64,000 bases of DNA from Hyphomicrobiales bacterium (lineage in GTDB: Bacteria; Pseudomonadota; Alphaproteobacteria; Rhizobiales; Rhizobiaceae), in NCBI GenBank assembly GCA_900466005.1, contig UEGQ01000003.1, forward strand, positions 558,001 through 622,000. Direction: 5' to 3'. This document shows positions 43,454 through 52,781 of the stretch, piece by piece. The notes under the pieces were generated by a model, which had not been told where the DNA came from, searched no databases, and saw nothing but the letters and a program-made list of their open reading frames with translations. A program made the translations under genes and the position numbers. Numbering within the stretch: position 1 is the stretch's first letter; the number at the start of each line of letters is the position of its first letter.

Positions 43454-46317
43454 CGATTTCAAACCAGAAGGCCTTCGATTCAATCCTTTCCATTGCCCAG
43501 AACATGCTCCGCCTTGCTGCGGAACGCGCTCGGAGCCCTGTCACTCCGGAAATGATCGACAAGGAGCTGACCAAGCTGTCGATCATGATGGAGGACGATT
43601 TCGCCCTTGTTGATCGGGACGCGCTCGTTGACGAACTGATCCGCCGTTCAAGCCGCACGGTGGGCGAGAACGCCACGCTGTCGAGCGGTGACGACCATGT
43701 CGCTTGGCTTGATGCAGAAAGGAAGAAGGGCTGGACTTATTGGCAGCGTTACTCGGAGTACATGGAAGCGCGCATCCCTTGGACGGCCCTCGATGCTCTC
43801 GACGTCGCCACTGACGAAGTCCTTTCGCAGCTCGAGGACCCGACCCGGGAAGGCGCCTGGGATCGTCGCGGCCTGGTCGTGGGCCACGTCCAGTCGGGGA
43901 AGACAGGCAACTATACCGGACTGATCTGCAAGGCCGCCGACGCCGGTTACAAGATCATCATCGTGCTCGCCGGCCTGCACAACAACCTGAGAGCACAGAC
44001 CCAGATCCGCCTGGACGAGGGGTTTCTCGGCTTTGCCACCATCGCGGATGCTGACGAGCTCCCAGCAGTGGGGGTCGGACTGATCGACAAGGACATGTCG
44101 GTCCGTCCCAATGCTGCAACGAATCGGAGCGACAAGGGCGACTTCAACACGGCCGTTGCCGCGAAGATGAACATCAGCCCGGAACAGCGACCGTGGTTGT
44201 TCGTCGTCAAGAAGAACAAGACGGTGCTGGAGCGCCTGCTGCACTGGATCCGCAACCGTGTGGCCAATCACGTCGACCCCGAAACAGGGCGCAAACTCGT
44301 CACCAACCTGCCTCTCATGGTGATCGACGACGAGTCCGATCACGGATCTGTCGACACCGGTGAAGATGTCGTGGACGAGTTCGGCAACCCGGATCTCGAA
44401 CACGAGCCCAAGACGATCAACAGGTTGATCCGGTCGATCCTCCACCATTTCTCGCGGAAGGCCTATGTCGGTTACACGGCGACACCCTTTGCGAACATCT
44501 TCATTCATGACCGCGGGGAGACTCAGGAGCACGGACCGGACCTCTTCCCCGCAGCCTTCATCACCAGCCTTGCGGCGCCATCGAATTATGTCGGACCGGG
44601 CCGTGTCTTCGGATCAGCTTCCAGCACGCCGGAAGACCTGCCTCTGGTGCGGCCGCTTTCGGACGATGAGTTCCAGCCGTGGATGCCGCCACGACACAAG
44701 AACGGCTACCGGCCGCGATGGCAGGGGGAGGACCGTGTGCCGGACTCGCTCGCAGAAGGGATCCGCTCCTTCGTCTATGCCTGTGCCGTGAGGAAGCTGC
44801 GCGGACAGGGCAGCAAACACTCCTCGATGCTCATCCACGTTACCCGCTTCACCTCGGTACAGAACGCTGTCGTCAACCAAGTCGCAGAGTACGTGCGAGA
44901 TCTGAAGGGCCGCTACACCCGCGGCATCGAGCTCGACAACCTCGAGGCGTCCATGCGCACGGAGTATCAGGAAACCTTTCTGCCAGGGATGCAGCGTATC
45001 CGTTTCGCCCTCGTCGAAGGCGAAGCGCTGGAGGACTTCTCGTGGGCCGACATTCGCGCCGTCCTCCCCGACGTGCTGTCCGACATTCGCGTCCGCGAGA
45101 TAAACGGCACGGCCAAGGACGCACTCGACTACGCCGAAAATGATGGCACCGGCCTCAAGGTGATTGCCATCGGTGGCGACAAGCTGGCGCGCGGTCTGAC
45201 GCTGGAGGGTCTCTGCACAAGCTACTTCCTTCGGACCGCGCGCATGTACGACACGCTCATGCAGATGGGGCGCTGGTTCGGCTACCGCGACGGCTACCTC
45301 GATGTCTGCCGCCTCTACACGTCGCAGGAAATGGTGGAGTGGTTCGGCCATATCGCCGATGCCGCCGAAGAGTTGCGTCAGGAGTTCGACAACATGGTCG
45401 CGGCCGGCGCCACGCCAAAACAGTTCGGTCTGCGGGTAAAATCGCATTCGGTGCTGACGGTTACCTCTCGGGCCAAGATGAGAAACGCTCGAGCGATGCA
45501 GCTGACTTATTCGGGCGACCTTCTGCAGACTATCGTGTTCCCCAACCGCAAGGACGACATCACGGCGAACTTCAAGGCCACGGATCGGTTCATCAACGCA
45601 CTCGGTCCATCGACGGATCTGAATGATCAGCATTTCGTTCCACAAGGTCAGAAGTGGAACGGTCACCTTTGGCGAGATGTACCAGCCCTGAGCGTCATCT
45701 CATTCCTGCGGGATTACAGAACCCACCCTGCCAGTTTCCGGATCATGAGTCCGCTGATTGCGGACTTCATCGAGGAGATGAACAAGGATAGCGAGCTCAC
45801 GAGCTGGACAGTTGCGCTGATCGGAAAGGACACGGGCCCGGACGACAAGTACCGTAAGGTCGGCGGCTCTTCGGTCAACATGCTGAAGCGGAGGAGAACG
45901 ACCGAACATGCGGATCGATATTCTATCAAGACCCTGATCTCGCCTCGCGATCAGGCCATCGATCTGACGGAAGCAGAATGGAAGGCTGCGCTCGGCCTCA
46001 GCCAGAAAACGTGGCGCAACGATACCGATCGCAACGAGGGCAAGGAGCCTCCGTCAGAGCCGAGAGGTCCGCAGATCCGTCACATTCTCGGGGAAGGAGA
46101 CACCGAAGCAGGCGTCCGGGCGCGCCGGGAGCGTGGCCTCCTGATGCTCTATCTGCTCGATCCCGAGGGTGCCGAGGTCGAAGAGCTAAAGGATGCCGAT
46201 CCCGTCGTCGCTTGGGCAATCAGTTTTCCGTCAAGCAACTCCGAGAGAAGGGTCTCCAATTCGAGGTACATCGCCAACAGCGTACTGTGGGGAGGCCTCA
46301 ATGAGTGGGTGGACTGA
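43450..46317 (+). CDS. Z1-domain superfamily II-type NTPase of defence cassette
   Basis: 955 aa. Walker A GHVQSGKT at 145-152, Walker B MVIDDESDHGS near 290, VGYTATPFANIFIHD, and the Z1-domain core VIAIGGDKLARGLTLEGLCTSYFLRTARMYDTLMQMGRWFGYR with helicase motif VI-like arginines. Z1 proteins are DNA-dependent ATPases found with MORC ATPases and AIPR proteins. The gene is coupled on both sides: ATGA with the GHKL gene and a 17-base overlap with the nuclease-like gene. Confidence 0.88.
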   Translation: MTISNQKAFDSILSIAQNMLRLAAERARSPVTPEMIDKELTKLSIMMEDDFALVDRDALVDELIRRSSRTVGENATLSSGDDHVAWLDAERKKGWTYWQRYSEYMEARIPWTALDALDVATDEVLSQLEDPTREGAWDRRGLVVGHVQSGKTGNYTGLICKAADAGYKIIIVLAGLHNNLRAQTQIRLDEGFLGFATIADADELPAVGVGLIDKDMSVRPNAATNRSDKGDFNTAVAAKMNISPEQRPWLFVVKKNKTVLERLLHWIRNRVANHVDPETGRKLVTNLPLMVIDDESDHGSVDTGEDVVDEFGNPDLEHEPKTINRLIRSILHHFSRKAYVGYTATPFANIFIHDRGETQEHGPDLFPAAFITSLAAPSNYVGPGRVFGSASSTPEDLPLVRPLSDDEFQPWMPPRHKNGYRPRWQGEDRVPDSLAEGIRSFVYACAVRKLRGQGSKHSSMLIHVTRFTSVQNAVVNQVAEYVRDLKGRYTRGIELDNLEASMRTEYQETFLPGMQRIRFALVEGEALEDFSWADIRAVLPDVLSDIRVREINGTAKDALDYAENDGTGLKVIAIGGDKLARGLTLEGLCTSYFLRTARMYDTLMQMGRWFGYRDGYLDVCRLYTSQEMVEWFGHIADAAEELRQEFDNMVAAGATPKQFGLRVKSHSVLTVTSRAKMRNARAMQLTYSGDLLQTIVFPNRKDDITANFKATDRFINALGPSTDLNDQHFVPQGQKWNGHLWRDVPALSVISFLRDYRTHPASFRIMSPLIADFIEEMNKDSELTSWTVALIGKDTGPDDKYRKVGGSSVNMLKRRRTTEHADRYSIKTLISPRDQAIDLTEAEWKAALGLSQKTWRNDTDRNEGKEPPSEPRGPQIRHILGEGDTEAGVRARRERGLLMLYLLDPEGAEVEELKDADPVVAWAISFPSSNSERRVSNSRYIANSVLWGGLNEWVD

Positions 46318-47305
46318 AGAAGGAATTACGCGTGCCTGGCGAGCGCTCGCGCGCCAAGAAGCGGCGGAAGACTGGCGATTTGTGCATCTCACCGATATGG
46401 GCGCCGTCTCGGTCGAGGCGGGGTGTCACTTCCCGCTCGGACGGGAGGCGTTGATCGTCGCCTTTCCGGGATCGTGGCCGGTGAATCCGGTAAGGCTTCC
46501 TGAGGGCAAGGGCTTCGACGTCTCCTGCATCGAGGGTCAGTCCGTATTCACAGGCAAGACGGCGATTGCTCTCGTCAGGCGACCGGAGGGCTCCCCCGAC
46601 ATCTTCGCCATCACGGTCGTGGATGTCTTGAGAACTCTGGAGACAGCAGCCAAAAGCGCGGGCCGCGATGTTATGGGGACCTTCCTCGAACGGGTTAGGG
46701 AATGGCAGGCTTTCATGGCCCGAACGCACCGTCCCCTTTCGTCCGATGCACAGATCGGCCTGCTCGGTGAACTCTGGATGCTCAGGCTCCTCACGGACAC
46801 CTCCCTCGGAGCTGGTGCTCTCGACTGCTGGCAGGGGCCTTTGCGGGCTGCACAGGACTTCCACGTTCGTGGTGGCGCGATAGAGGTGAAGAGCACGGTC
46901 CGGACCGGCAGCTTCCTTGCGCGGATCAACAGCATCGAGCAGTTGGATGGCGACAGGGCCCCCATCTTCCTTTGCGCCTTCCGCTTCGAGGAAAATACGG
47001 ACGGAATCTCGCTCGTCGACCTCGTGTCTGAACTCCGCGAGAAATTTGGACTGGCCGGAGTGCAACGCGGATTCGAGGCGATGCTCATGGTGATGGGGTA
47101 CCTCGACGAACATGCACCACTCTACGGGCGGACGCTGGCATTGAAGGATGCCAGAGCATTCCGTGTGGAAGGTGATATGCCGCGCCTTACGCGCGCCGCG
47201 CTGCCAGCGGCCATCCGCTCAGCTGCCTATGTGCTCGACCTGGACGCCCTCGAAGTCCCCTCAATCGGATTTTCGGAACTGATCAGAGAATTTGGACTGG
47301 ATTGA
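46301..47305 (+). CDS. PD-(D/E)XK motif protein (DUF4420) of defence cassette
   Basis: 334 aa from ATG 46301, with GGAGG six bases upstream, inside the end of the Z1 gene. The motif QDFHVRGGAIEVKSTVR, with aspartate followed by E-V-K, fits a PD-(D/E)XK nuclease core near residues 187-202. GLLGELWMLRLL precedes it, as in DUF4420. It is the probable DNA-cutting subunit. The next gene starts 1 base after its stop. Confidence 0.83.
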   Translation: MSGWTEEGITRAWRALARQEAAEDWRFVHLTDMGAVSVEAGCHFPLGREALIVAFPGSWPVNPVRLPEGKGFDVSCIEGQSVFTGKTAIALVRRPEGSPDIFAITVVDVLRTLETAAKSAGRDVMGTFLERVREWQAFMARTHRPLSSDAQIGLLGELWMLRLLTDTSLGAGALDCWQGPLRAAQDFHVRGGAIEVKSTVRTGSFLARINSIEQLDGDRAPIFLCAFRFEENTDGISLVDLVSELREKFGLAGVQRGFEAMLMVMGYLDEHAPLYGRTLALKDARAFRVEGDMPRLTRAALPAAIRSAAYVLDLDALEVPSIGFSELIREFGLD

Positions 47306-47306
47306 C

Positions 47307-49112
47307 ATGAGCCTTGAAGAATTTCACCGCAACTTCCGATCCGACCTGCAAACGACCATTGCCGAGCGGGTTGAGGCGGGAGAAGGACCCTTTCCCTCCG
47401 AGGAACTTGTCTTTGCGGAAAAAGTAATGGAGCACGTCTCGGACACCGGGATCTGTGACGAGCCGACCGTCTGCCATTGGAACGGCAAGGTCGGCAACGC
47501 GAAGCTTCGCATTACGGGCTACGCTCTCAGCTCCGATGAAACAGCCCTCGACCTATTCGTGACCCACTATTTTGGCACTGACCAACTGCAAGAGCTGGCC
47601 GACACGGATGCCACAGCCACCGCCAGTGAAGGCGTGCGTTTTCTGTTTCGCGCGGCGAGCGGAAATCTTGACGCAAAGATTGACCCTACCCATCCGGTCC
47701 GGGATTTGGTCGCGACTCTCCGGTCCCGCTGGAGCGATATCGACCGCCTTCGGGTGTTCGTGATCACTGATGGCAAGACCAAGACCAAGCGCTTCTCGAA
47801 CAAGGATGTCCACGGCAAGATGGTCGCTGTCGAGGCCATGGACATGGAGAGGCTGTTCCGCCACACCGACGGCAAGCCTCGAGATGAGCTCGCCCTCAGC
47901 TTTGTCCAGTCGATCGGCCGACCGCTCCCCTGCGTCCATGTCCCGGATCCGGATGCTGACTACGAGTACGCCCTGACTGCAATTCCGGGGCAGGTCATCC
48001 GCGATCTTTACCTGCGTTTCGGTACTCGTCTGCTTGAAGCCAATGTCCGGACCTTCCTCGGCTCAAAGCGCGCGGTGAACAAGGGGATCGTCGAAACGTT
48101 GCGAAAGGAACCGGAGCACTTCCTTGCATTCAACAACGGACTTGTCCTCGTCTGCGACGAAGCGGCGTTCGAGCTGTCTGACGACGGGAACTTGGGTCTT
48201 TCGTTTCTGAAAGGTCTGCAGATCGTAAACGGCGGCCAGACGACCTCGACCATCTATTTCGCGTCCCGCGACGATCGGACCATTGACCTGAGCCATGTCA
48301 TGGTCCCGGCGAAGATCATCATTCTCAAGGGGTCGCAGGATGAAGCACGCGAGCGGCTGATCAGCAACGTCTCCCGCTATGCGAACAGTCAGAACGCTGT
48401 GAAGATGTCCGACCTGTCGGCGAACCGTCCGTTCCATGTCCAGCTTGAAAAGCTGGCAAACGAGACATGGTGCCCCGACGGCGCAACGCGGTGGTTCTAC
48501 GAGCGTGCGGCTGGCGCATACAACGTAATGCTGCTGAGAGATGGCAACACTCCGGCGAAGCGCCGGAAGTTGCAGGAGATGATACCGCCAAAACGCAAGC
48601 TTTCCAAGAACGACATTGCGAAGTACCACGAAGCATGGCGCGGAAAGCCGAGTCAAGTCGCAATGGCAGGCGAGAAAAACTTTGCGGCGTTCATGAGTGC
48701 CCTTGATGATGATCCGACCATCGTCCCGAATCCGCTTGATGCCAGCTGGTATCGGGCGATGATCGCCAAGGTCATCTTGTTCAAAGCAATCGAAAGCATG
48801 ATCAAGACAAAAGAAGCGAAGGAGGTTTTCCGTCAGGCATGGGTGAACATAGCCACCTATGTTGTGTCTATCGTTGCCGACCGACTCGGTGACCGGCTCG
48901 ACCTAGAGCAGATATGGATGCGACAAGGGATTTCGGGCGGTCTACGCGACCTGCTGTGGAACTGGGCCGTGGTCGTGAACTCGGAGTTCAACCGGATCGG
49001 TGCCGGCCAGCAGATTTCAGAAGTGGCAAAGCGCGCAGATACTTGGACTAAGGTGCGGTCGGTTGAATTCCCTGCACCAAAAGGATCTATTCAAGAGTTG
49101 CGCCAGAAATAA
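47307..49112 (+). CDS. AIPR family protein of defence cassette
   Basis: 601 aa from ATG 47307; there is no clear ribosome binding site, so coupling to the previous gene is likely. The AIPR (abortive infection phage resistance) signature is clear: LYLRFGTRLLEANVRTFLGSKRAVNKGIVETLRKEPEHFLAFNNGLVLVCDE, then LQIVNGGQTTSTIYFA and ISNVSRYANSQNAVKMSDLSANRPFH. It is the last of five tightly packed genes. AIPR proteins give phage resistance by a mechanism I cannot read from sequence. Confidence 0.87.
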   Translation: MSLEEFHRNFRSDLQTTIAERVEAGEGPFPSEELVFAEKVMEHVSDTGICDEPTVCHWNGKVGNAKLRITGYALSSDETALDLFVTHYFGTDQLQELADTDATATASEGVRFLFRAASGNLDAKIDPTHPVRDLVATLRSRWSDIDRLRVFVITDGKTKTKRFSNKDVHGKMVAVEAMDMERLFRHTDGKPRDELALSFVQSIGRPLPCVHVPDPDADYEYALTAIPGQVIRDLYLRFGTRLLEANVRTFLGSKRAVNKGIVETLRKEPEHFLAFNNGLVLVCDEAAFELSDDGNLGLSFLKGLQIVNGGQTTSTIYFASRDDRTIDLSHVMVPAKIIILKGSQDEARERLISNVSRYANSQNAVKMSDLSANRPFHVQLEKLANETWCPDGATRWFYERAAGAYNVMLLRDGNTPAKRRKLQEMIPPKRKLSKNDIAKYHEAWRGKPSQVAMAGEKNFAAFMSALDDDPTIVPNPLDASWYRAMIAKVILFKAIESMIKTKEAKEVFRQAWVNIATYVVSIVADRLGDRLDLEQIWMRQGISGGLRDLLWNWAVVVNSEFNRIGAGQQISEVAKRADTWTKVRSVEFPAPKGSIQELRQK

Positions 49113-49175
49113 TCCATCGCTTTCGATCAATCCTAACTAGATAGCTGTTCAACCAAGGCGAAAAAAGTAAGTGAT

Positions 49176-50153
49176 TTGTTAAATAAGGCAAAATCATTCA
49201 TTCAGTTGATCGGACGGCGTTCGGTTCCAGTTTCCGCAAAGGAGACCAGTCACGCTAGAAGGCCGATTGTGCCTGATTCCGTCAACCATGAAGCAGTCTT
49301 GGACCCAACCTTTAAGCCTGACTCGTGGAATGAAGTTAAGCTCGACTATTCAGAAACTTCAATTCCGGAAGAAGGTCCAAAACTCGATTTCGAAATCGAG
49401 GTGAGTGCGGAAGACTATTTTATAGCTAACCGCGGGGAAAAGGTGCGAGGTACATTCGAAGAGGTTGACGCCATCCGGTGGGATCACGATGAGGCTGACT
49501 GGACCCTCGAGGAATTCGACTTTGAGCCACCAGCCAATTCGGCAAAGCCCCGCTCAGCGGTTCAACAACGAGGGCTAGCTAAAGCACAGGATCCTGCCCT
49601 CCAATATGAAGATGCCCTCAAGCGGTTACGAGAATTTGCTTTACAACGGCGCTGGCTGGCGGCCGCAGCTGCGCTTGAAAAGGCGTCGCAGCAGTCCCCG
49701 ACCTTTTCCGAGCGTGAACGGGCTGCGATTGAACATGTACTGAACGTGGCGGGCACTCTAACCCGACACCGGCCCGACGCGGAGGCGCTTCGAAGTCTCT
49801 TGTTCAACGAGCGGGGAAACGACGTAGAGGCGTTGGACCGAATCGCTCAGACTTCGAAAGGCGCCGCAGCGGAAGTCTGCAGACAGAAGCCCCTTACCAG
49901 AAAGTTCAATGCTGAAACAAAAACATCGACGCAAAGGGCGATTACCTCTTCTGTTCTTCGGGTGCGAAATATGGCGGCAGAGCGGAATTGGTTGTCGCCC
50001 AAGTCGAGTCTTGCGCTCGCCAAACTTGCTCACAGGAACGCGGCTTTGACTCGGTCTGAAATGAACGCTCTAACATACTTGTTAAGTCGTTTTGCCAATA
50101 TCCCCGAGTTGAAGGCTGATGTGGGAATTGTCCGAAAGGCGGCTACAATATAG
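49176..50153 (+). CDS. Unknown protein downstream of the defence cassette
   Basis: About 325 aa; the start (TTG 49176) is uncertain, with no strong ribosome binding site. A basic N-terminal helix (KAKSFIQLIGRR) is followed by a very acidic segment with EADWTLEEFDFEPPA, then a helical C-terminal half (YEDALKRLREFALQRRWLAAAAALEKASQQ and similar repeats). The acidic segment resembles DVDWHIDLSPAP in the N-terminus of the sigma-like protein. No known family. The 63-base gap after the AIPR gene and the same strand make it a candidate sixth cassette member. Confidence 0.65.
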   Translation: MLNKAKSFIQLIGRRSVPVSAKETSHARRPIVPDSVNHEAVLDPTFKPDSWNEVKLDYSETSIPEEGPKLDFEIEVSAEDYFIANRGEKVRGTFEEVDAIRWDHDEADWTLEEFDFEPPANSAKPRSAVQQRGLAKAQDPALQYEDALKRLREFALQRRWLAAAAALEKASQQSPTFSERERAAIEHVLNVAGTLTRHRPDAEALRSLLFNERGNDVEALDRIAQTSKGAAAEVCRQKPLTRKFNAETKTSTQRAITSSVLRVRNMAAERNWLSPKSSLALAKLAHRNAALTRSEMNALTYLLSRFANIPELKADVGIVRKAATI

Positions 50154-50173
50154 CCAGAGTTACCCAGCACGTA

Positions 50174-51721
50174 TCATTGCGCCAAGGAAGTTTGAAGAAG
50201 TTTGGCGATCTGGCGCGCGAGGTACGGTGGCACGGCGTTCCCGACTTGAACATACTGCTGAGTCCGATTGCCGAGAAATAAGTAATCGTCGGGGAAGGTT
50301 TGCAACCGCGCAGCCTCGCGAACGGTCAAGCTCCGACACTGGGTCGGGTCAGGGTGGATGAAATAATGCCCGTCCTTCGAGATGTGACTGGTCACGGTGG
50401 TCGATGGTTCGCTGGCGAGCTGGACCCGGAAACGATCGTTGAAAACACCGCTGTGCCAGTTGCGGTGATCCGGGCCGAGCGCCAACGGGAAATCGGCAGC
50501 TTTCGGGCTGTAGCCTCGGACGGTCCCGAACACGGCAGCAAACAGGTATCGACCAAGGTCCGATTTCATGTGGCTGCGCGTCTCGTGCTGCGCAAGGGCC
50601 TGCAGTTCCGGTCGCTCCAGCCAGCGCAACAGTTCATCATTCGAGCTGCCATAACCCTCCATCAACAGCGACGTCGCGCGAAGGTTGGGCGCTCTGTCTT
50701 TCAACCGTCTGGATACAGATAAGAATGCTTCCCGAAGCCTCCCTTCTTCCGCCCCGCTATACATGCCAGCCACCATTCCGGCCGCTTCGATGACCGTCTG
50801 TCGCCAGGTAGGGGCATCGTCCTGGCCACGGCTAATCCCACTGCGCAGCTGCGGCATTGTTCCTATGACGTCATTTACCGTACGCGCCACACCTGAAATG
50901 GCGACCTTTGTGTCAGAAACACCTGCTGCAAGGTCGGACCTTATGCCGATAATAATCACCCTGTGGCGTCGCTGCGGAACGCCGAACTCATCAGCGCGAA
51001 CGATGAAATCCGATGGTTTTGTAGCCTCCTGTAAGCTCGCCTTCCCGTCCTTCACCTTGATCGCTCGCAGTTCGTATTGGTGGCCGTGTCCCGTACCCAG
51101 CGACGACAAATCTTCCATCAGCATTTCAAAAATAAGCCGGCTTTCCACAGAGGAAGAGAGCATCCCCTTGACGTTCTCCATAACGAACGCGGCGGGACGA
51201 AGCTTGTCGAGCACGCGAATGTATTCGCGGAAAAGATAGTGCCGCTTGTCCTCCTCAGGAACATACCCGACCTTGCCTTTCGCCCGGGCACGCCCCACAA
51301 GAGAATATGCCTGACAAGGTGGTCCTCCGATCAGGATTGTATCGTCATGTTTCTCTCTCAGCCTAGTAATCGTGCTATCGATTGCATCTGCCGCCGCGTC
51401 TGCGCCGAGCTCGAGAGCTCGCGCTTCTTGGGTTGCGATACTCCATGCTTCGGCGTCGACTGCGGCCCAATCTACTGCAAGGCTTCTCCCTGCATGTAAA
51501 TCGATGAACTGTGGGGGCAAGGAGCCGTGCCGTCCACGGTATTCACGGAGAAATGCACGGAGTGTGAGGGTCCGATGGGCGGACTCCTCTTTTTCGACAG
51601 ATATGCCGATCCGGAACGGGCTGTTTCCGTTATCAGTTAACGAAGCAAAGCCTTCGCCAAGTCCTCCCGGACCGGCAAACAGATCAACAACTCCAAAACT
51701 GGCAGGCAAAATGAGCTCCAC
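50174..51721 (-). CDS. DNA (cytosine-5) methyltransferase
   Basis: 515 aa, GTG start at 51721. Motif I VDLFAGPGGLGEGF (12-25), motif IV GGPPCQAYS with catalytic C136, motif VI MENVKGML, motif VIII QRRHRVIIIG and motif X YVQVGNAVPPYLARQI. About 200 residues between VIII and IX form the target-recognition region; the sequence recognised is unknown. It is convergent with the cassette, ending 20 bases from the unknown gene, and divergent from vsr. It may protect host DNA from the neighbouring nuclease cassette. Confidence 0.92.
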   Translation of the reverse strand: MELILPASFGVVDLFAGPGGLGEGFASLTDNGNSPFRIGISVEKEESAHRTLTLRAFLREYRGRHGSLPPQFIDLHAGRSLAVDWAAVDAEAWSIATQEARALELGADAAADAIDSTITRLREKHDDTILIGGPPCQAYSLVGRARAKGKVGYVPEEDKRHYLFREYIRVLDKLRPAAFVMENVKGMLSSSVESRLIFEMLMEDLSSLGTGHGHQYELRAIKVKDGKASLQEATKPSDFIVRADEFGVPQRRHRVIIIGIRSDLAAGVSDTKVAISGVARTVNDVIGTMPQLRSGISRGQDDAPTWRQTVIEAAGMVAGMYSGAEEGRLREAFLSVSRRLKDRAPNLRATSLLMEGYGSSNDELLRWLERPELQALAQHETRSHMKSDLGRYLFAAVFGTVRGYSPKAADFPLALGPDHRNWHSGVFNDRFRVQLASEPSTTVTSHISKDGHYFIHPDPTQCRSLTVREAARLQTFPDDYLFLGNRTQQYVQVGNAVPPYLARQIAKLLQTSLAQ

Positions 51722-51774
51722 GACCTATTTGAACTCGTTGTATACCAAGTTCACACACAAAGACCAGGCGCCAG

Positions 51775-52257
51775 ATGGCTGACATCGTAGACAAAAAAAC
51801 TCGTTCCAGAATGATGACCGGGATCAAGGGCAAGAACACAAAGCCTGAACTCGTCCTTCGGCGGGCTCTTCATGCGCAAGGCTTCCGCTTCCGGCTGCAT
51901 AGCAAGGAGATCCCGGGACGTCCGGACCTGGTATTACCAAAGCATGGAGCCGTCATCTTTGTTCACGGATGCTTCTGGCATCGGCACTCGAATTGTCGAT
52001 ACGCCACTAACCCGTCCACACGCGTGGAATTTTGGCGGAGCAAATTTGACTCGAATGTGGCAAGAGACAGCGCCAATGCAGCCGCTCTTCTTTCGCTGGG
52101 TTGGCGAGTTGCGATCGTGTGGGAGTGTGCCCTCCGTACGCCCGATCTTGCGGATGCCGCCGTGGATGCAACGTCCTCTTGGCTGGTGTCTGATGAATTG
52201 CAGTTGGAAGTTGGCCAGCAAGAATTGGTGCCTCAGACAGTCTGCAGCGAACCTTGA
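51775..52257 (+). CDS. vsr: Very-short-patch-repair endonuclease Vsr
   Basis: 160 aa. The motif KGKNTKPELVLRRALHAQGFRFRLH is followed by GRPDLVLPKHGAVIFVHGCFWHRHSNC, which places D51, H64 and the zinc-site residues as in Vsr. It nicks T-G mismatches made when 5-methylcytosine deaminates. It lies 53 bases from the divergent methyltransferase, the usual partner. No recognised feature follows in the 155 bases before the next gene. Confidence 0.92.
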   Translation: MADIVDKKTRSRMMTGIKGKNTKPELVLRRALHAQGFRFRLHSKEIPGRPDLVLPKHGAVIFVHGCFWHRHSNCRYATNPSTRVEFWRSKFDSNVARDSANAAALLSLGWRVAIVWECALRTPDLADAAVDATSSWLVSDELQLEVGQQELVPQTVCSEP

Positions 52258-52412
52258 CTGGTTCCTGCGTCAAGTTTTTCCCGAATTTCTCAGGTCGAGC
52301 AAAGTGCAGAACTCCTGCGATTGATCGTTTTGCTCGGTTTGGGCAGCTTTCTGCCTGATAACTTGTATAATAACGTCCTGTTAGCCTTGCCCCTACGAGA
52401 CCAGCAGAAGCC

Positions 52413-52745
52413 TCACACACCCATCTCCCTCCGTACCTTCCTCTGAAGACCGGCCAGTGCGCGCTCGACCATCCGTGTCAGCTCCTCGTAAACAACCATC
52501 GTGCCGTATGCACCCGAACCGGTGCGCATTCTCACAGGTATCTTGGTCCCATTCCTTCGGTGCCGTTTCTTGATTGTAGGCATCTCCAGCGCGCCTAGCG
52601 CCTGTTTCGCATCTTCGCGGATCTGAAGCCCTAAAACGCCGGCCTTCAAGAACCTCTCCCTTCTATATTCCTCGACCTTGCGTTTCATTGCCATCGAAGC
52701 TGGGTGAACGGCACTCGCACGGATGACCGCGAGTGTCGGTTTCAT
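52413..52745 (-). CDS. Small basic protein, possibly the severed C-terminus of the upstream gene
   Basis: A 110-aa open frame beginning MKPTLAVIRASAVHPASMAM, Arg/Lys-rich, unrecognised. It lies in the same frame as the gene ending at 52782, with one stop between. Bases 52761-52800 read in another frame give DLETLRVTHLQ and then rejoin FFQFM before this start. That suggests it was the C-terminal part of one longer protein. Confidence 0.5.
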   Translation of the reverse strand: MKPTLAVIRASAVHPASMAMKRKVEEYRRERFLKAGVLGLQIREDAKQALGALEMPTIKKRHRRNGTKIPVRMRTGSGAYGTMVVYEELTRMVERALAGLQRKVRREMGV

Positions 52746-52781
52746 GAACTGGAAGAAGCTTTTTTTGCAGGTGCGTGACCC

